DNA from: Azotobacter chroococcum
GTDB lineage: Bacteria; Pseudomonadota; Gammaproteobacteria; Pseudomonadales; Pseudomonadaceae
DNA length: 64,000 bases
Reading direction: 5' to 3'
Assembly (NCBI RefSeq): GCF_004339665.1
Contig: NZ_SMMU01000010.1
Coordinates: 85,014 to 149,013, forward strand
Position numbers and translations under genes: made by a program. Of this stretch, positions 49,643-61,086 are shown in pieces (the stretch's first letter is position 1; every line of letters starts with the position of its first letter). Below the pieces are notes generated by a model, which was given only the letters and a program-made list of their open reading frames with translations, had not been told where the DNA came from and did no database searches.

Positions 49643-50607
49643 CAGGCTTCCTCGGGCGACACGCCGAGCAGACGCTGGGCCAGCTCGTCGGCGGCGCGCA
49701 CCAGGGCATCGGTGATGCCCGGCTCGCCGGCCGCGTGACCGGCGTCGCGGACGATCTGCAGCTCGCTGTTCGGCCAGGCACGGTGCAGCGCCCAGGCGTT
49801 GTCCAGCGGGCACACCGCATCGTAGCGGCCATGCACGATCACCCCGGGCAGGTGGGCGATCTTCGGCATGTCGCGCAGCAGCTGGCCGGGCTCCAGGAAG
49901 GCATCGTTGACGAAGTAGTGGCACTCGATGCGGGCGATCGACAGGGCATGCTCGTGGAAACGCTCGACCACGTCCGGATTCGGCCGCAGGGTGGCGGTGC
50001 GCCCCTCCCAGGCCGACCAGGCCTTGGCCGCCTGCATCTGGGCGATCTCGTCGCTCCCGGTGAGGCGCTTGTAGTAGGCCTGCATCATCTCGCCGCGCTC
50101 CTCCGCCGGGATCGGCGCCAGATAGTCCTGCCAGTAGTCCGGGAACAGCCGGCTGGCGCCCTCCTGGTAGAACCAGTGGAAGTCCTGCGGCCGGCACAGG
50201 AAGATCCCGCGCAGGATCAGCGCCATCACCCGCTCCGGATGGGTCTGGGCGTAGGCCAGCGCCAGGGTCGAGCCCCAGGAGCCGCCGAACAGCACCCACT
50301 GCTCGATGCCCAGGTGCTCACGGATGCGCTCCAGGTCCGCCACCAGATCCCAGGTGGTGTTGTTCTCCAGGCTCGCGTAGGGCGTCGAGCGCCCGCAGCC
50401 ACGCTGGTCGAAGGTGACGATGCGGTACAGGTTGGGATCGAAGAAGCGCCGGCTCATGCTGTCGCAGCCCGAGCCCGGACCGCCGTGGATGAACACCACC
50501 GGCAGACCGTCCGGCGAGCCGCTCTCATCGACATACAGCTCATGGGGATGGTCCACCGCCAGTTGGTAACGGGCGTAGGGTTTGATCTCTGGATACAAGG
50601 TTTGCAT
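49642..50607 (-). CDS. pip: Proline iminopeptidase
   Basis: 321 residues from [15 protein letters not shown]. An alpha/beta hydrolase of peptidase family S33 that releases N-terminal proline. The oxyanion motif [10 protein letters not shown] is at about 41-50, the nucleophile Ser in [13 protein letters not shown] (about 105-117), the Asp in [10 protein letters not shown] and the His in [10 protein letters not shown]. Four more upstream codons are open (MEQS). Coupled to dtd. Confidence 0.96.
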   Translation of the reverse strand: MQTLYPEIKPYARYQLAVDHPHELYVDESGSPDGLPVVFIHGGPGSGCDSMSRRFFDPNLYRIVTFDQRGCGRSTPYASLENNTTWDLVADLERIREHLGIEQWVLFGGSWGSTLALAYAQTHPERVMALILRGIFLCRPQDFHWFYQEGASRLFPDYWQDYLAPIPAEERGEMMQAYYKRLTGSDEIAQMQAAKAWSAWEGRTATLRPNPDVVERFHEHALSIARIECHYFVNDAFLEPGQLLRDMPKIAHLPGVIVHGRYDAVCPLDNAWALHRAWPNSELQIVRDAGHAAGEPGITDALVRAADELAQRLLGVSPEEA

Positions 50608-51074
50608 GCTCTGCTCCAAGGCTGAACAGGACCATCCGTCCCGGGGTAGCCGGCATCATAGCCTCGAAAAGGGCTGTGGGGATGCGCTGGATCGGCCGAA
50701 ATTTCCCGGCGGCCGCCAGGGTCTGTTGACGTTTTGGCGTGAGCCGCGTTGCCGCGCCAAATGCCGCCAGGCAAGGCGCGGGGCGCCGGCAATGGTCACT
50801 CCCTTGCCAAGACCCGCAACGCCGCATGGCGGCATTTGCCGCGCAACCCGAAGGGATGGGGCCCGTCTGGCGCAGCACGGCGTCTCTCGTCGTTCATTTG
50901 GAATGACTAAACCTCGCTCCTCGTTCCTTGTTCTTTCTGCGCCAGACAGGCCGCCGTCGCGGCCTACGCCAAAACGTCAACAGACCCTACGCCTTTTGCA
51001 GAGCGCCGTGCCCCTGCCTAGCCTAAGGTTGACCCCAGGCGTCGCTTCGACGGCCGTCCGGGGAAACCAGCCGT
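50608..51074. other. Gene-free stretch holding a MITE
   Basis: 467 bp without a supported gene. Most is the palindromic element at 50718-50988 (listed separately). The left 110 bp precede pip on the minus strand and should hold its promoter. The right 86 bp carry no recognisable signal before the truncated ATPase reading frame. Confidence 0.6.
50718..50988. mobile_element. 271-bp miniature inverted-repeat transposable element
   Basis: The 23-bp terminal repeat AGGGTCTGTTGACGTTTTGG-CGT at 50718-50740 is exactly repeated in reverse complement at 50966-50988. Inside are two further inverted repeats: CAAATGCCGCCA with TGGCGGCATTTG, and GTCTGGCGCAG with CTGCGCCAGAC. It encodes no protein. No clear target duplication is seen (flanks GCC and ACG). 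The ends resemble those of IS5-family groups that start GGG-Y-CTGTTG, and a related minimal element and end relics occur elsewhere in the window. Confidence 0.88.
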
Positions 51075-51345
51075 GCACATCGCCCAACTCGGCATCCGCG
51101 ACGCCCTGTCCAGCCTGCACGGCAGCACCGGCGGCCTCGGCTCGGCCGAAGCCCTGCGCCGGCGCGGCGAGTTCGGCGCCAACCGCATCGATCGGATTCG
51201 CGGCGATCCCCTCGGACTGCAGTTCGCCCGCCAGTTCGTGCATTTCTTCGCCCTGGTGCCCATTCTCCTGCCGCTGAGCATCGCGCAGATCCTCGCCGTC
51301 GACCTCGGCACCGCCGCCCTGCCCGCCGCAGGAGCCCGTCGATGA
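51075..51345 (+). pseudogene. Cation P-type ATPase remnant with large in-frame internal deletion
   Basis: 90 codons from a GTG. Residues 1-64 are a cation-ATPase N-terminal domain: LGSAEALRRRGEFGANRI...LGLQFARQFVHFFALV. They run straight into PILLPLSIAQILAVDLGTAALPA, which matches the M5-M6 ion-binding region of P2-type ATPases (pattern P-L-P-L-T-x-x-Q-I-L-x-x-D-L-G-T-D-x-L-P-A-L). The actuator, DKTGT phosphorylation and nucleotide domains, about 600 residues, are missing, so it cannot pump ions. The stop overlaps the next ATG by 4 bp. Confidence 0.75.
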
Positions 51346-51950
51346 ACACAGCACCGCGCCAGCTGGCCCTGATGACCGGCCTGCTCGCCCTGGTCTGGCT
51401 GTGGGCGGCCATCGAGCCGCTGAGCCGCTCGGACTGGCTGCTGGAAAACCTGCTGGTGTTCTTCTTCGCCGGCCTGCTGCTCGCGACCCACCGGCGCTTC
51501 GCCTTTTCCCTCGGCGCCTACCGGCTGTTCACCCTGTTCATCGTGATGCACCTCTACGGCGCCCACTACACCTACGCGGAAACGCCGCTCGGCGACTGGC
51601 TGCGCGACAGCCTGGGGCTCGGCCGCAACCCCTACGACCGGGTGGTGCACGGCGCCTTCGGCCTGCTGCTGGCCTGCCCGTTGCGCGAGTTGCTGGCGCG
51701 CCGCGCCGGCCTGCGCGGGCTCTGGCTGGACGGCCTCGCCCTGTGCCTGGTGATGGCCATGAGCAGCCTCTACGAGCAGCTGGAAATGCTCGCGACGCTG
51801 ATCGTCAGCCCAGAACTGGGCACGGCCTTCCTCGGCACCCAGGGCGACGAATGGGACGCCCAGAAGGACGCCGGGCTGGCCACGCTGGGCGCGCTCGCCG
51901 CGCTGGGGCTGCGCCGGCCGTTCGGGCGAAGCCGGGGCACGATAGCCTGA
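51342..51950 (+). CDS. DUF2238 (YjdF-like) membrane protein
   Basis: 202 residues with about five to six membrane helices. Family pattern: HRRFAFSLGAYRLFTLFIVMHLYGAHYTYAETPLGDWL...RNPYDRVVHGAFGLLLACPLRELLARR, and a conserved acidic end LGTQGDEWDAQKDAGLATLGAL. Function unknown, inner membrane. ATGA overlap with the ATPase remnant suggests it was once translated with that pump. Confidence 0.88.
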   Translation: MNTAPRQLALMTGLLALVWLWAAIEPLSRSDWLLENLLVFFFAGLLLATHRRFAFSLGAYRLFTLFIVMHLYGAHYTYAETPLGDWLRDSLGLGRNPYDRVVHGAFGLLLACPLRELLARRAGLRGLWLDGLALCLVMAMSSLYEQLEMLATLIVSPELGTAFLGTQGDEWDAQKDAGLATLGALAALGLRRPFGRSRGTIA

Positions 51951-52047
51951 AGACGGGCTTCTCCCCCAGCGCCGCTGACGGCTACGCTTGAGGCAAGGCG
52001 GACTCATGGCGTTGCCCCGGGCAGCGCCGTCGCCACAGGAGGGGAAC

Positions 52048-53037
52048 ATGGAGGCTTCTTTCCCGCGCATCGGCATCGCCGGCGCCGGCGCCATCGGCTG
52101 CACGCTGGCCGCGCGCCTGGCCTGCAGCGGCCGGGCCGTCAGCCTGCTGGCCCGCGGCGCGACCCTGGAGGCGCTGCGCCGCGACGGCGTGCGCCTGACC
52201 GACCGGCAGGGCAGCCACTGCGCCAAGGTGACGGCCAGCGACCGGGGCGCGGAGCTCGGCGCGCAGGACCTGCTGTTTCTCTGCACCAAGTCCCACGACC
52301 TGCCGGCGCTGCTGCCGGCCATCGAGCCGCTGCTCGGCGCCGACACCCTGGTGGTGCCGGTGATCAACGGCGTGCCCTGGTGGTACTTCCTCGGCGAGCG
52401 CGGACGCTTCGCCGGGCAGCACGTCGAGGCGGTCGACCCCGGCGGACGGCTCGCCGCGCGCCTAGCCCCGCCGCAGCTGATCGGCTGCGTAGCATTCATC
52501 ACCGTCGAGTCGCCGGCGCCCGGCGTGGCCGTGACCAGCAATCCACTGCGGATGGTCTTCGGCGAGCCGGACAACCGCCCGAGCGAGCGCCTGGAGCGCC
52601 TGCGCGCGCTGATCGAGGCGGCCGGCATCGAGGCCCGCGCCAGCGAACGCATCCGCGATGCGCTGTGGACCAAACTCATCGCCAACCTCACCTCCAACCC
52701 GCTGTCGGTGATCAGCGGCGCCACCCTGGAAGAGGTCTATAGCAGCCCCGACCTGCACGAGCTGGTCTGCGATCTGCTGCACGAGGGGCTGCTGCTCGCC
52801 GCCTCCTACGGCGCACGGGTCGAGCTCGACCCGCCGGGCTTTCTCGCCCGCGGCGCCGCCATGGGCGCGGTGCGCACCTCGATGCTGCAGGACCATGCGC
52901 GGGGACGCCCGCTGGAGCTGGCCGCCATCGGCGACGCCGTGCTCGAGCTGGCCGCCAAGCTGGACATTGCGCTGCCGCGCAGCCGCGAGATCATCGCCCT
53001 GGCGCGCTTCTGCAGCCGCCGGGGACGCCCCCGCTAG
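52048..53037 (+). CDS. 2-dehydropantoate 2-reductase (ketopantoate reductase) family
   Basis: 329 residues from ATG 52048, preceded by AGGAGGGGAAC. An N-terminal NADPH Rossmann fold with GIAGAGAIGCTLAARLA (about 8-24) and a C-terminal helical domain with the catalytic Lys in ALWTKLIANLTSNPLS. Family members reduce ketopantoate to pantoate for coenzyme A, but many paralogues exist, so I do not assign panE. Not obviously in an operon with panB or panC. Confidence 0.85.
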   Translation: MEASFPRIGIAGAGAIGCTLAARLACSGRAVSLLARGATLEALRRDGVRLTDRQGSHCAKVTASDRGAELGAQDLLFLCTKSHDLPALLPAIEPLLGADTLVVPVINGVPWWYFLGERGRFAGQHVEAVDPGGRLAARLAPPQLIGCVAFITVESPAPGVAVTSNPLRMVFGEPDNRPSERLERLRALIEAAGIEARASERIRDALWTKLIANLTSNPLSVISGATLEEVYSSPDLHELVCDLLHEGLLLAASYGARVELDPPGFLARGAAMGAVRTSMLQDHARGRPLELAAIGDAVLELAAKLDIALPRSREIIALARFCSRRGRPR

Positions 53038-53072
53038 ACACGAATACCCATCCACCGACCCGAGAGCTCTTC

Positions 53073-53522
53073 ATGGCCCGACTGCACCTGGAATTTCCCG
53101 CACACTGCTTCTGCTACCGCACCGAGATGAGCGTGCGCGGCAGCGACATCAACGGCGCCCGCCACCTGGGCAACGACGCGCTGGTCTCGATGCTCTCCGA
53201 AGCGCGCTCGCGCTTCCTGTTCGCCCACGGCATCGACGACAGCGGCGCCGAAACCAGCGGCCCCGGGATCATCGTCACCGACCTCGCCACCCTCTACAAG
53301 GCCGAGGCCCATGCCCGCGACCGGCTGCGCTTCGAGGTGGGCCTGGCGGACTTCAACAAGTACGGCGGCGACATCGTGTTCCGCGTCAGCCGCCCGGCCG
53401 ACGGCGCCCTGATCGCCCTGGCCAAGTACGGCTTCGTGTTCTTCGACTATGCCGCCGGCAAGGTGGTGCCGATCCCCGAGGCCTTCGCCGCGCGCTTCCC
53501 GGAGGTCAACCGCCTGCCGTAG
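53073..53522 (+). CDS. Hotdog-fold thioesterase family protein
   Basis: 149 residues, one hotdog domain. The segment RGSDINGARHLGNDALVSMLSEARSRFL matches the 4-hydroxybenzoyl-CoA thioesterase type D-x-N/D-...-H-x-N motif and central helix. Presumably it hydrolyses an acyl-CoA; the substrate is unknown. It begins 35 bp after the reductase gene and its 3' end overlaps the convergent cupin gene by 17 bp. Confidence 0.8.
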   Translation: MARLHLEFPAHCFCYRTEMSVRGSDINGARHLGNDALVSMLSEARSRFLFAHGIDDSGAETSGPGIIVTDLATLYKAEAHARDRLRFEVGLADFNKYGGDIVFRVSRPADGALIALAKYGFVFFDYAAGKVVPIPEAFAARFPEVNRLP

Positions 53523-53850
53523 CGACCGGCACATGCACCGCCAGCCAGACCGTCGGGCCGGCCGGATCGGTGGCCTCGACGCGGTGGCGCTCGCCGGCCC
53601 GAATCAGCAGGTGATCGCCCACCGCCAGGGCGACGGGCTGCGGCTCGCTCTCCAGACGCAGCAGCGCGCTGCCGGCCAGCAGCAGCACCCACTCGTCCCA
53701 GTCCTGGTCGTACCAGAAGCCCGGCGGGCTGGCCTGCCCTTGGGAGACGATGCGCTCCACCCGGCAGCCGGGCAGGCTGAGCAGGTCGTCGAAGCATTCG
53801 CCCGCCGAGGCGTCGGGCAGTTGCCGGAAGAGGTTCTGAAGGGACGGCAT
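53506..53850 (-). CDS. Cupin-domain protein
   Basis: 114 residues with a single cupin barrel. Motif 1 lies around WYDQDWDEWVLLLAGSALLRLE and motif 2 in LAVGDHLLIRAGERHRVEATDP; the His and Glu positions suggest metal binding. A good ribosome site (AGGAG) precedes the ATG on the minus strand. Function unknown. Confidence 0.8.
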   Translation of the reverse strand: MPSLQNLFRQLPDASAGECFDDLLSLPGCRVERIVSQGQASPPGFWYDQDWDEWVLLLAGSALLRLESEPQPVALAVGDHLLIRAGERHRVEATDPAGPTVWLAVHVPVATAGG

Positions 53851-53867
53851 GAGGACTCCTGGCGGCG

Positions 53868-54446
53868 TCAGGGGGCGACGACCGAAGGCTCTTCGTCTTC
53901 GGGCCGCCAGATCAGCAGTTCGAGGTCGTAGCCCCGCTCGCGGGCCAGCCTCAGCAGGCGCTCACGCTCCTGCGGGGCGATGGTGGTGTCCCGGGAGAGT
54001 ATCCAGAGGAATTCGCGGTCGGGGCTGCCGACCAGGGCGAGACGGTAGTCCGGGTCGACGTACAGCACCCAGTAGTCGCCCTCGGCCAGCACCGGGAAAC
54101 CGTAGCCGAAGACGTTGTGGAAACGCACCCAGAGCCGGTCGGTGCGGCCCCTGTCCAGCGGAATGGCCGTGCCACTGGCCTCCAGCCATTCGCCGGCGGC
54201 CGTGCGACAGCGATTGAGCACTGCCAGCCCGCCGGAGGGCAGCAGGCGGTAATGCGCCTCGGATTGCAGGCAGCGGCTCTGGAACGGCACCGGCAGGCGC
54301 GCCTGCTCGTACCAGGTGCCCTGGTAGCGTTCGAGGTCCAGCGCACCGGCGGTGGCCGGCGGCTCGCGTCCCCAGAAGGCGCAGCCGCCGAGCAGCAGGC
54401 CGAGCCCGGCCAGGCCGAGCGCACGCCACGGCCCGGCCGGTTTCAC
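53868..54446 (-). CDS. Lipocalin family outer-membrane lipoprotein (Blc-like)
   Basis: 192 residues from a GTG start. A lipoprotein signal with lipobox LLGGC, then the lipocalin first signature LERYQGTWYEQARLPVPFQ (the G-x-W motif) at about 45-63 and the later signature YWVLYVDPDYRLALVGSPDREFLWILSR. Bacterial lipocalins bind lipids at the outer membrane, often in stationary phase or stress. The GTG overlaps the stop of the upstream lipoprotein gene (GTGA), so both are coupled. Confidence 0.88.
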   Translation of the reverse strand: MKPAGPWRALGLAGLGLLLGGCAFWGREPPATAGALDLERYQGTWYEQARLPVPFQSRCLQSEAHYRLLPSGGLAVLNRCRTAAGEWLEASGTAIPLDRGRTDRLWVRFHNVFGYGFPVLAEGDYWVLYVDPDYRLALVGSPDREFLWILSRDTTIAPQERERLLRLARERGYDLELLIWRPEDEEPSVVAP

Positions 54447-54697
54447 CGCAGGCCCTGCCCGGAGAACAGCAGCACCTTGTCGCCGCCGTACTGGATGCTG
54501 ATGAATTTCTGCTGGTCGCCCCAGGTGCAGCTGGAGAAGCCGAAGGCCCCGGAGCACTCGGTGGGTTTGCCGAGCAGTTGCTCGACTTCGGGACGGGTCA
54601 TGCCGGGCTTGAGCCTGGCATAGTTCTCCTGGCTGAGCCGGTCGTTGCAGGCGGCCAAGAGGAGGAAAAAGGACAGCAGGGCGAAACGGCGCAACAT
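54443..54697 (-). CDS. Small SmpA/OmlA-like lipoprotein
   Basis: 84 residues. MLRRFALLSFFLLLAAC is a lipoprotein signal (lipobox LAAC). The mature part NYARLKPGMTRPEVEQLLGKP...CTWGDQQKFISIQYGGDKVL has the BamE/SmpA fold pattern (K-x-G-M-T-x-x-E-V-x-x-L-L-G-x-P), closest to the DUF3862 group. Probably envelope located. Coupled to the lipocalin gene. Confidence 0.82.
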   Translation of the reverse strand: MLRRFALLSFFLLLAACNDRLSQENYARLKPGMTRPEVEQLLGKPTECSGAFGFSSCTWGDQQKFISIQYGGDKVLLFSGQGLR

Positions 54698-54845
54698 CGA
54701 TGGACATCCTGGCAAGGGAGAAACGACAAGCCTGACATGATAGCGCCCTGGATGACATCGGCGTTTCGTGGAAGCCGGCGCGAAAAGCCGACCCGGCCAC
54801 GACGGGAGTGCTGCCGTCACCGAGCGGCGACGGCAGCGGCAAAGA

Positions 54846-55856
54846 TCACTCCTGATGATAGCGGGTGATGCGCTCGACCTCGTCCTTCGAGCCGAGGAAC
54901 ACCGCCACCCGCTGGTGCAGGGACTCGGGCTGGAGGTCGAGGATGCGCTGGGTGCCGTTGGTCGCGGCGCCGCCGGCCTGCTCGATGATGAAGGACATCG
55001 GGTTGGCCTCGTACATCAGGCGCAGCTTGCCGGGCTTCTCCGGCTCGCGGGCGTCGCGCGGGTACATGAAGATGCCGCCGCGGGTGAGGATGCGGTGCAC
55101 GTCGGCGACCATCGAGGCGATCCAGCGCATGTTGTAGTTCTTGTCCAGCGGGCCGCTCTTGCCGGCCAGCAGTTCGTCCACGTAACGCTGGACCGGCGGC
55201 TCCCAGTGGCGCTGGTTGGACATGTTGATGGCGAACTCGGCGGTAGTCTCCGGCACGCGCAGATTGTCGTGGGTGAGCACGAAGCCGCCCAGCTCGCGGT
55301 CCAGGGTGAAGCCCTTGACGCCGTTGCCGAGGGTCAGCATGAGCATGGTCTGCGGGCCGTAGATGGCGTAGCCGGCGGCCACCTGCCTGGTGCCCGGCTG
55401 GAGGAAGGCCTGCTCGTCGAGGCTGTCGTTCTGGCTCAGGTACTGGTCCGGGCAGCGCAGCACGGAGAAGATGGTGCCGACCGAGACGTTGACGTCGATG
55501 TTGCTGGAGCCGTCCAGCGGGTCGAATACCAGCAGGTAGGCGCCCTTGGGGTACTTGCCGGGGATCTGGTAGGCATTGTCCATCTCCTCGGAGGCCATGC
55601 CGGCCAGGTGGCCGCCCCACTCGTTGGCCTCCAGAAGGATCTCGTTGGACATCACGTCGAGCTTCTTCTGCACCTCGCCCTGCACGTTCTCGGTACCCAT
55701 GCTGCCGAGCACCCCGCCCAGCGCGCCTTTGGATACCGCATAGCTGATTTCCTTGCAGGCACGCGCCACCACCTCGATGAGGAAGCGCAGGTCGGCCGGG
55801 GTGTTGTGACTGCGAGTCTGCTCGATCAGGTAGCGGCTCATGGTTACACGGGACAT
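54846..55856 (-). CDS. fbp: Fructose-1,6-bisphosphatase, class I
   Basis: 336 residues, [20 protein letters not shown]. It hydrolyses fructose-1,6-bisphosphate to fructose-6-phosphate in gluconeogenesis. The magnesium-binding signature [14 protein letters not shown] is at about 114-127 and the substrate-binding Lys/Arg segment [20 protein letters not shown] is near the C terminus. The same frame stays open far upstream through the glgP region, but that part is a shadow; this start is canonical. Confidence 0.97.
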   Translation of the reverse strand: MSRVTMSRYLIEQTRSHNTPADLRFLIEVVARACKEISYAVSKGALGGVLGSMGTENVQGEVQKKLDVMSNEILLEANEWGGHLAGMASEEMDNAYQIPGKYPKGAYLLVFDPLDGSSNIDVNVSVGTIFSVLRCPDQYLSQNDSLDEQAFLQPGTRQVAAGYAIYGPQTMLMLTLGNGVKGFTLDRELGGFVLTHDNLRVPETTAEFAINMSNQRHWEPPVQRYVDELLAGKSGPLDKNYNMRWIASMVADVHRILTRGGIFMYPRDAREPEKPGKLRLMYEANPMSFIIEQAGGAATNGTQRILDLQPESLHQRVAVFLGSKDEVERITRYHQE

Positions 55857-55981
55857 GGAAATGGCTCCAGGGGGTGGAAAGTCTGCGCATCTTAGCGCGA
55901 CTGGGTGGGCGATGCCTCCCTCAGACCGGACCGGCCGGCGCAGGTTCAGCGCTTCGCTTGCGCCTCCGGCGCCGGGCCGGA

Positions 55982-58429
<2,448 letters not shown>

Positions 58430-58585
58430 GACGGCAACCTCGCTGGACGGCAATGACGGAACAAGGGCTCGAGTCTCGACGGCGCAATCCGCTACGCCCC
58501 TCCGATCAAGCATGCACAAAGCGAGCGAAGCCGCCAGGCGGATTTGCCGCTATCATCGCGCCCCCCTTGCCGATGCCCCGAACCG

Positions 58586-58990
58586 ATGAAAAAGCCACCG
58601 ATCCTCGCCGCCGCCGACCCCGACCGCCTGGAAACCTGGGTCAAGTACCGCCAGAGCCTGTGCCGCGACTGCCATTCCACCTGCTGCACCCTGCCGGTGG
58701 AGGTGCGCCTGGCCGACCTGATCCGCCTGGGCCTGGCCGACGCCTTCGAGCAGGACGAGCCGGCCAAGCAGGTCGCCCGCCGGCTGATGAAGGCCGGCGT
58801 CGTCGAGCACTTCAACCACAAGCACGAAGTCTTCACCCTCGCCCGCCGCAGCAACGGCGACTGCCTCTACCTCGATGCGCGCACGCGCCTGTGCACCCGC
58901 TACGAGCAGCGCCCGGACACCTGCCGCAACCACCCGGGCATCGGCCCGAAGCCGGGCCACTGCGCCTGGCGGCCGAAGCAGCCGGGCTAG
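58586..58990 (+). CDS. YkgJ-family cysteine-cluster protein
   Basis: 134 residues. It has the UPF0153/YkgJ cysteine pattern, probably a zinc or iron-sulfur site: CRDCHSTCC (about 27-35), CLYLDARTRLCTRYEQRPDTC, and C in GHCAW. I start at MKKPPILAAADPDRLETWV. Function unknown. The TAG stop runs into a GGGTCTGTTGAC end. Confidence 0.85.
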   Translation: MKKPPILAAADPDRLETWVKYRQSLCRDCHSTCCTLPVEVRLADLIRLGLADAFEQDEPAKQVARRLMKAGVVEHFNHKHEVFTLARRSNGDCLYLDARTRLCTRYEQRPDTCRNHPGIGPKPGHCAWRPKQPG

Positions 58991-59008
58991 GGTCTGTTGA
59001 CCCTAAGT
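58990..59008. repeat. Solo GGGTCTGTTGAC element end
   Basis: AGGGTCTGTTGAC at 58989-59001 is identical to the first 13 bases of the MITE at 50718 and begins on the stop codon of the cysteine-cluster gene, in the context CTAG. No second end is seen within the next few hundred bases. It abuts the 3' end of the convergent secreted-protein gene. Confidence 0.5.
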
Positions 59009-59335
59009 TCAGAAGAAGAACACCGGCCGGGCCGCGATACTGCCGGCGTCGCCCTCTTCGGGCGAGCGCTGCTCCAGGCTGCCAGCCGGCAAGACGGTAT
59101 AGATGGCCTGGAACAGCGGCGCCGATCGCTCGCGGCCGGCGCCCTCGGCCGCCTCCCGGTCGTCCGCCCACACGTGCTCGTCGCTGCCTGGGCTGGGAAC
59201 CGCCCCCTGCGACAGCGCCTCCGCAAACCTCTCCCCAGACGGAACCTCGAAGCTCGAGGACGATTGACTCCCGGCAACGGCCTGAGCGGCCAGACCGAAC
59301 CCCAGCACGGCGACGGCAAGCATGGACGGTTTCAT
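59009..59335 (-). CDS. Small secreted protein of unknown function
   Basis: 108 residues. MKPSMLAVAVLGFGLAAQAVA is a clear signal peptide with an AVA cleavage site. The mature part (about 87 residues) is polar and acidic: SFEVPSGERFAEALSQGAVPSP...DEHVWADDREAAEGAGRERSAPLFQAIYTVLPAGSLEQ, ending in hydrophobic ARPVFFF. I do not recognise a family. The mature protein has no cysteine, so it is not a lipoprotein. Confidence 0.6.
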   Translation of the reverse strand: MKPSMLAVAVLGFGLAAQAVAGSQSSSSFEVPSGERFAEALSQGAVPSPGSDEHVWADDREAAEGAGRERSAPLFQAIYTVLPAGSLEQRSPEEGDAGSIAARPVFFF

Positions 59336-59487
59336 GAACGGCTCTCTGCATGAACGTGGACAGCAGCATGCGCAGACAAGATGACCCCAGAATGACAGCA
59401 ACCTACTGGCAAATAGCTACAAAATAATGGCATTTTGCTAAAGAAACGACTTCCTCCACGCCGGCGTCGAACGCCCCGGGCGACGGC

Positions 59488-61086
59488 TCAGCGCCCGGCC
59501 ACGCCCAGCGGCTCGCGATCGATGCGGAACAGCGTGGTGCTGCCGCTGACCTCGTTGGCCACCACCAGCAGCGGCACGCCGGGGATCGGGCTGGCGCCGG
59601 CCTCGATCACCGTCAGCCCCTCAGGCCCCAGGTCGCCGGCCTCGGGCGTGCCCGGCGCGGCCTGGAAGTCGCGGCGGTTGAGGTACTGCACGAAGGCCGG
59701 CGCGCGCGGATCGTCGATGTCGTAGACCATCACCCCGCCGGCCCGCTCCAGGCCGACGAAGGCATAGGTCCGTCCCCACAGGCTGGCCAGGGTCAGGCCC
59801 TCCGGCTCGGGGCCCTTGTCGTCGCTGCGGGTGTCGAAGCTGTTCTCGGTATGGTTCGAGTTGAAGAACTCGGGATTGGCCTCGGCAACGATCCGCTCGA
59901 AATCGGCGCCGCTGTCCCAGACCTGCTCCAGGTTCTCGCTCCAGATCGAGAAGGAACGCCCGCCGAAGGCGTGGATGCGCTCGTAGCGCCCGGTCTGCGG
60001 GTTCAGACCGCTGGCCTTGGACACGTTCAGGCGGCCCAGATTGGCGTTCTGCTTGAGGCTCTCGGCCTCGGGAAAGCGCTCCGGGTCCAGCGGATAGGCG
60101 GAACTGCCGAGGCGCACCACCTCGCTGTAGCCGTCGTAGTCGCGGGCGTCGCCCTCGTTGGCGGTCACCAGATAGGTGCGCCCGCGGTGCTCGTAGCGGG
60201 CGATGGCGTCCGGCTGGTACATGCCCAGCACCGGCCAGTTGCGGATGTCGACCTTGCCGTCGCGATCGCTGGCGTCCAGCTCGTTGCCGGGCAGGCTGTG
60301 GTCCTTGAAGCCGAGGCCGTGCAGCGCGCCGAAGGTGCCGCTGCGGATGTCCAGCACGGCGACGGCGTTGCCCTCCTGCAGGCTCACCCAGGCCGTCCGC
60401 GAATCCCGGGACACGGCGATGTATTCCGGCTCCAGATCCCGGGCCACGCTGGCATGGGGGCCGAAGACGCGGACCGAGGGGTCCGGCTCGGCATCGTCGA
60501 AGCGCCGGAAATCGGCGCTGCGCACCCGGTCCTGGGTCAGCCGGGCGATGTCGCCGGGCAGGTCGATGATGCTCACCGCGCCTTCGGGGTCGATCCCGTA
60601 GTCGTCGCTCGGCTCGCCCTCGTTGGCCACCAGCACATGGCGGCCGTCCGGGGTGAAGGTCAGCATGTCCGGCAGCGCGCCCACCTCGACCGCGGCCAGC
60701 ACCCGGCCATCGCGGTCCATGAACACCGCCTTGCCCGGATCGGTCTTGCTGCGCGCCTCCACCGCCGCCGCCACCAGCTCGCCGTGCACCGCGACGCTGT
60801 TCACCGCCGCGCCGTGGGCCGACAGGTCGATGCTGGACAGCAGCGCCGGCGCCGCCGGGTCGCGGATATCCAGCACGTCCACCCGCCCGCTGGCAGCGTT
60901 GACCACGAACAGGCGCTGACCGAGCGGATCGTGGGCGACGATCTCGGCGGCGGCCTGGTCGAACAGCCCGGAATGGAAAGTCCCCAAGGGCGACAGCCTG
61001 AGGGTGAACGGCGGCTGGACCTCGGCAAGCGCCGGCCCGGCCAGCCCGAGCGCCAGCAGCGCGGCGGCAAGCGTCTTCGACTTCAT
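59488..61086 (-). CDS. Choice-of-anchor I family secreted protein
   Basis: 532 residues from MKSKTLAAALLALGLAGPALA (signal peptide with A-L-A cleavage). The mature protein is a beta-propeller-like protein of the choice-of-anchor I type: VVNAASGRVDVLDIRDP, LPDMLTFTPDGRHVLVANEGEPSDDYGIDPEGAVSIIDLP, YLVTANEGDARDYDGYSEVVRLG and KGPEPEGLTLASLWGRTYAFVGLERAGGVMVYDI. Members are extracellular or periplasmic and are often found near phosphatase or nuclease genes; the role is unclear. The open frame continues 260 codons upstream, but the signal peptide fixes this start. Confidence 0.88.
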   Translation of the reverse strand: MKSKTLAAALLALGLAGPALAEVQPPFTLRLSPLGTFHSGLFDQAAAEIVAHDPLGQRLFVVNAASGRVDVLDIRDPAAPALLSSIDLSAHGAAVNSVAVHGELVAAAVEARSKTDPGKAVFMDRDGRVLAAVEVGALPDMLTFTPDGRHVLVANEGEPSDDYGIDPEGAVSIIDLPGDIARLTQDRVRSADFRRFDDAEPDPSVRVFGPHASVARDLEPEYIAVSRDSRTAWVSLQEGNAVAVLDIRSGTFGALHGLGFKDHSLPGNELDASDRDGKVDIRNWPVLGMYQPDAIARYEHRGRTYLVTANEGDARDYDGYSEVVRLGSSAYPLDPERFPEAESLKQNANLGRLNVSKASGLNPQTGRYERIHAFGGRSFSIWSENLEQVWDSGADFERIVAEANPEFFNSNHTENSFDTRSDDKGPEPEGLTLASLWGRTYAFVGLERAGGVMVYDIDDPRAPAFVQYLNRRDFQAAPGTPEAGDLGPEGLTVIEAGASPIPGVPLLVVANEVSGSTTLFRIDREPLGVAGR

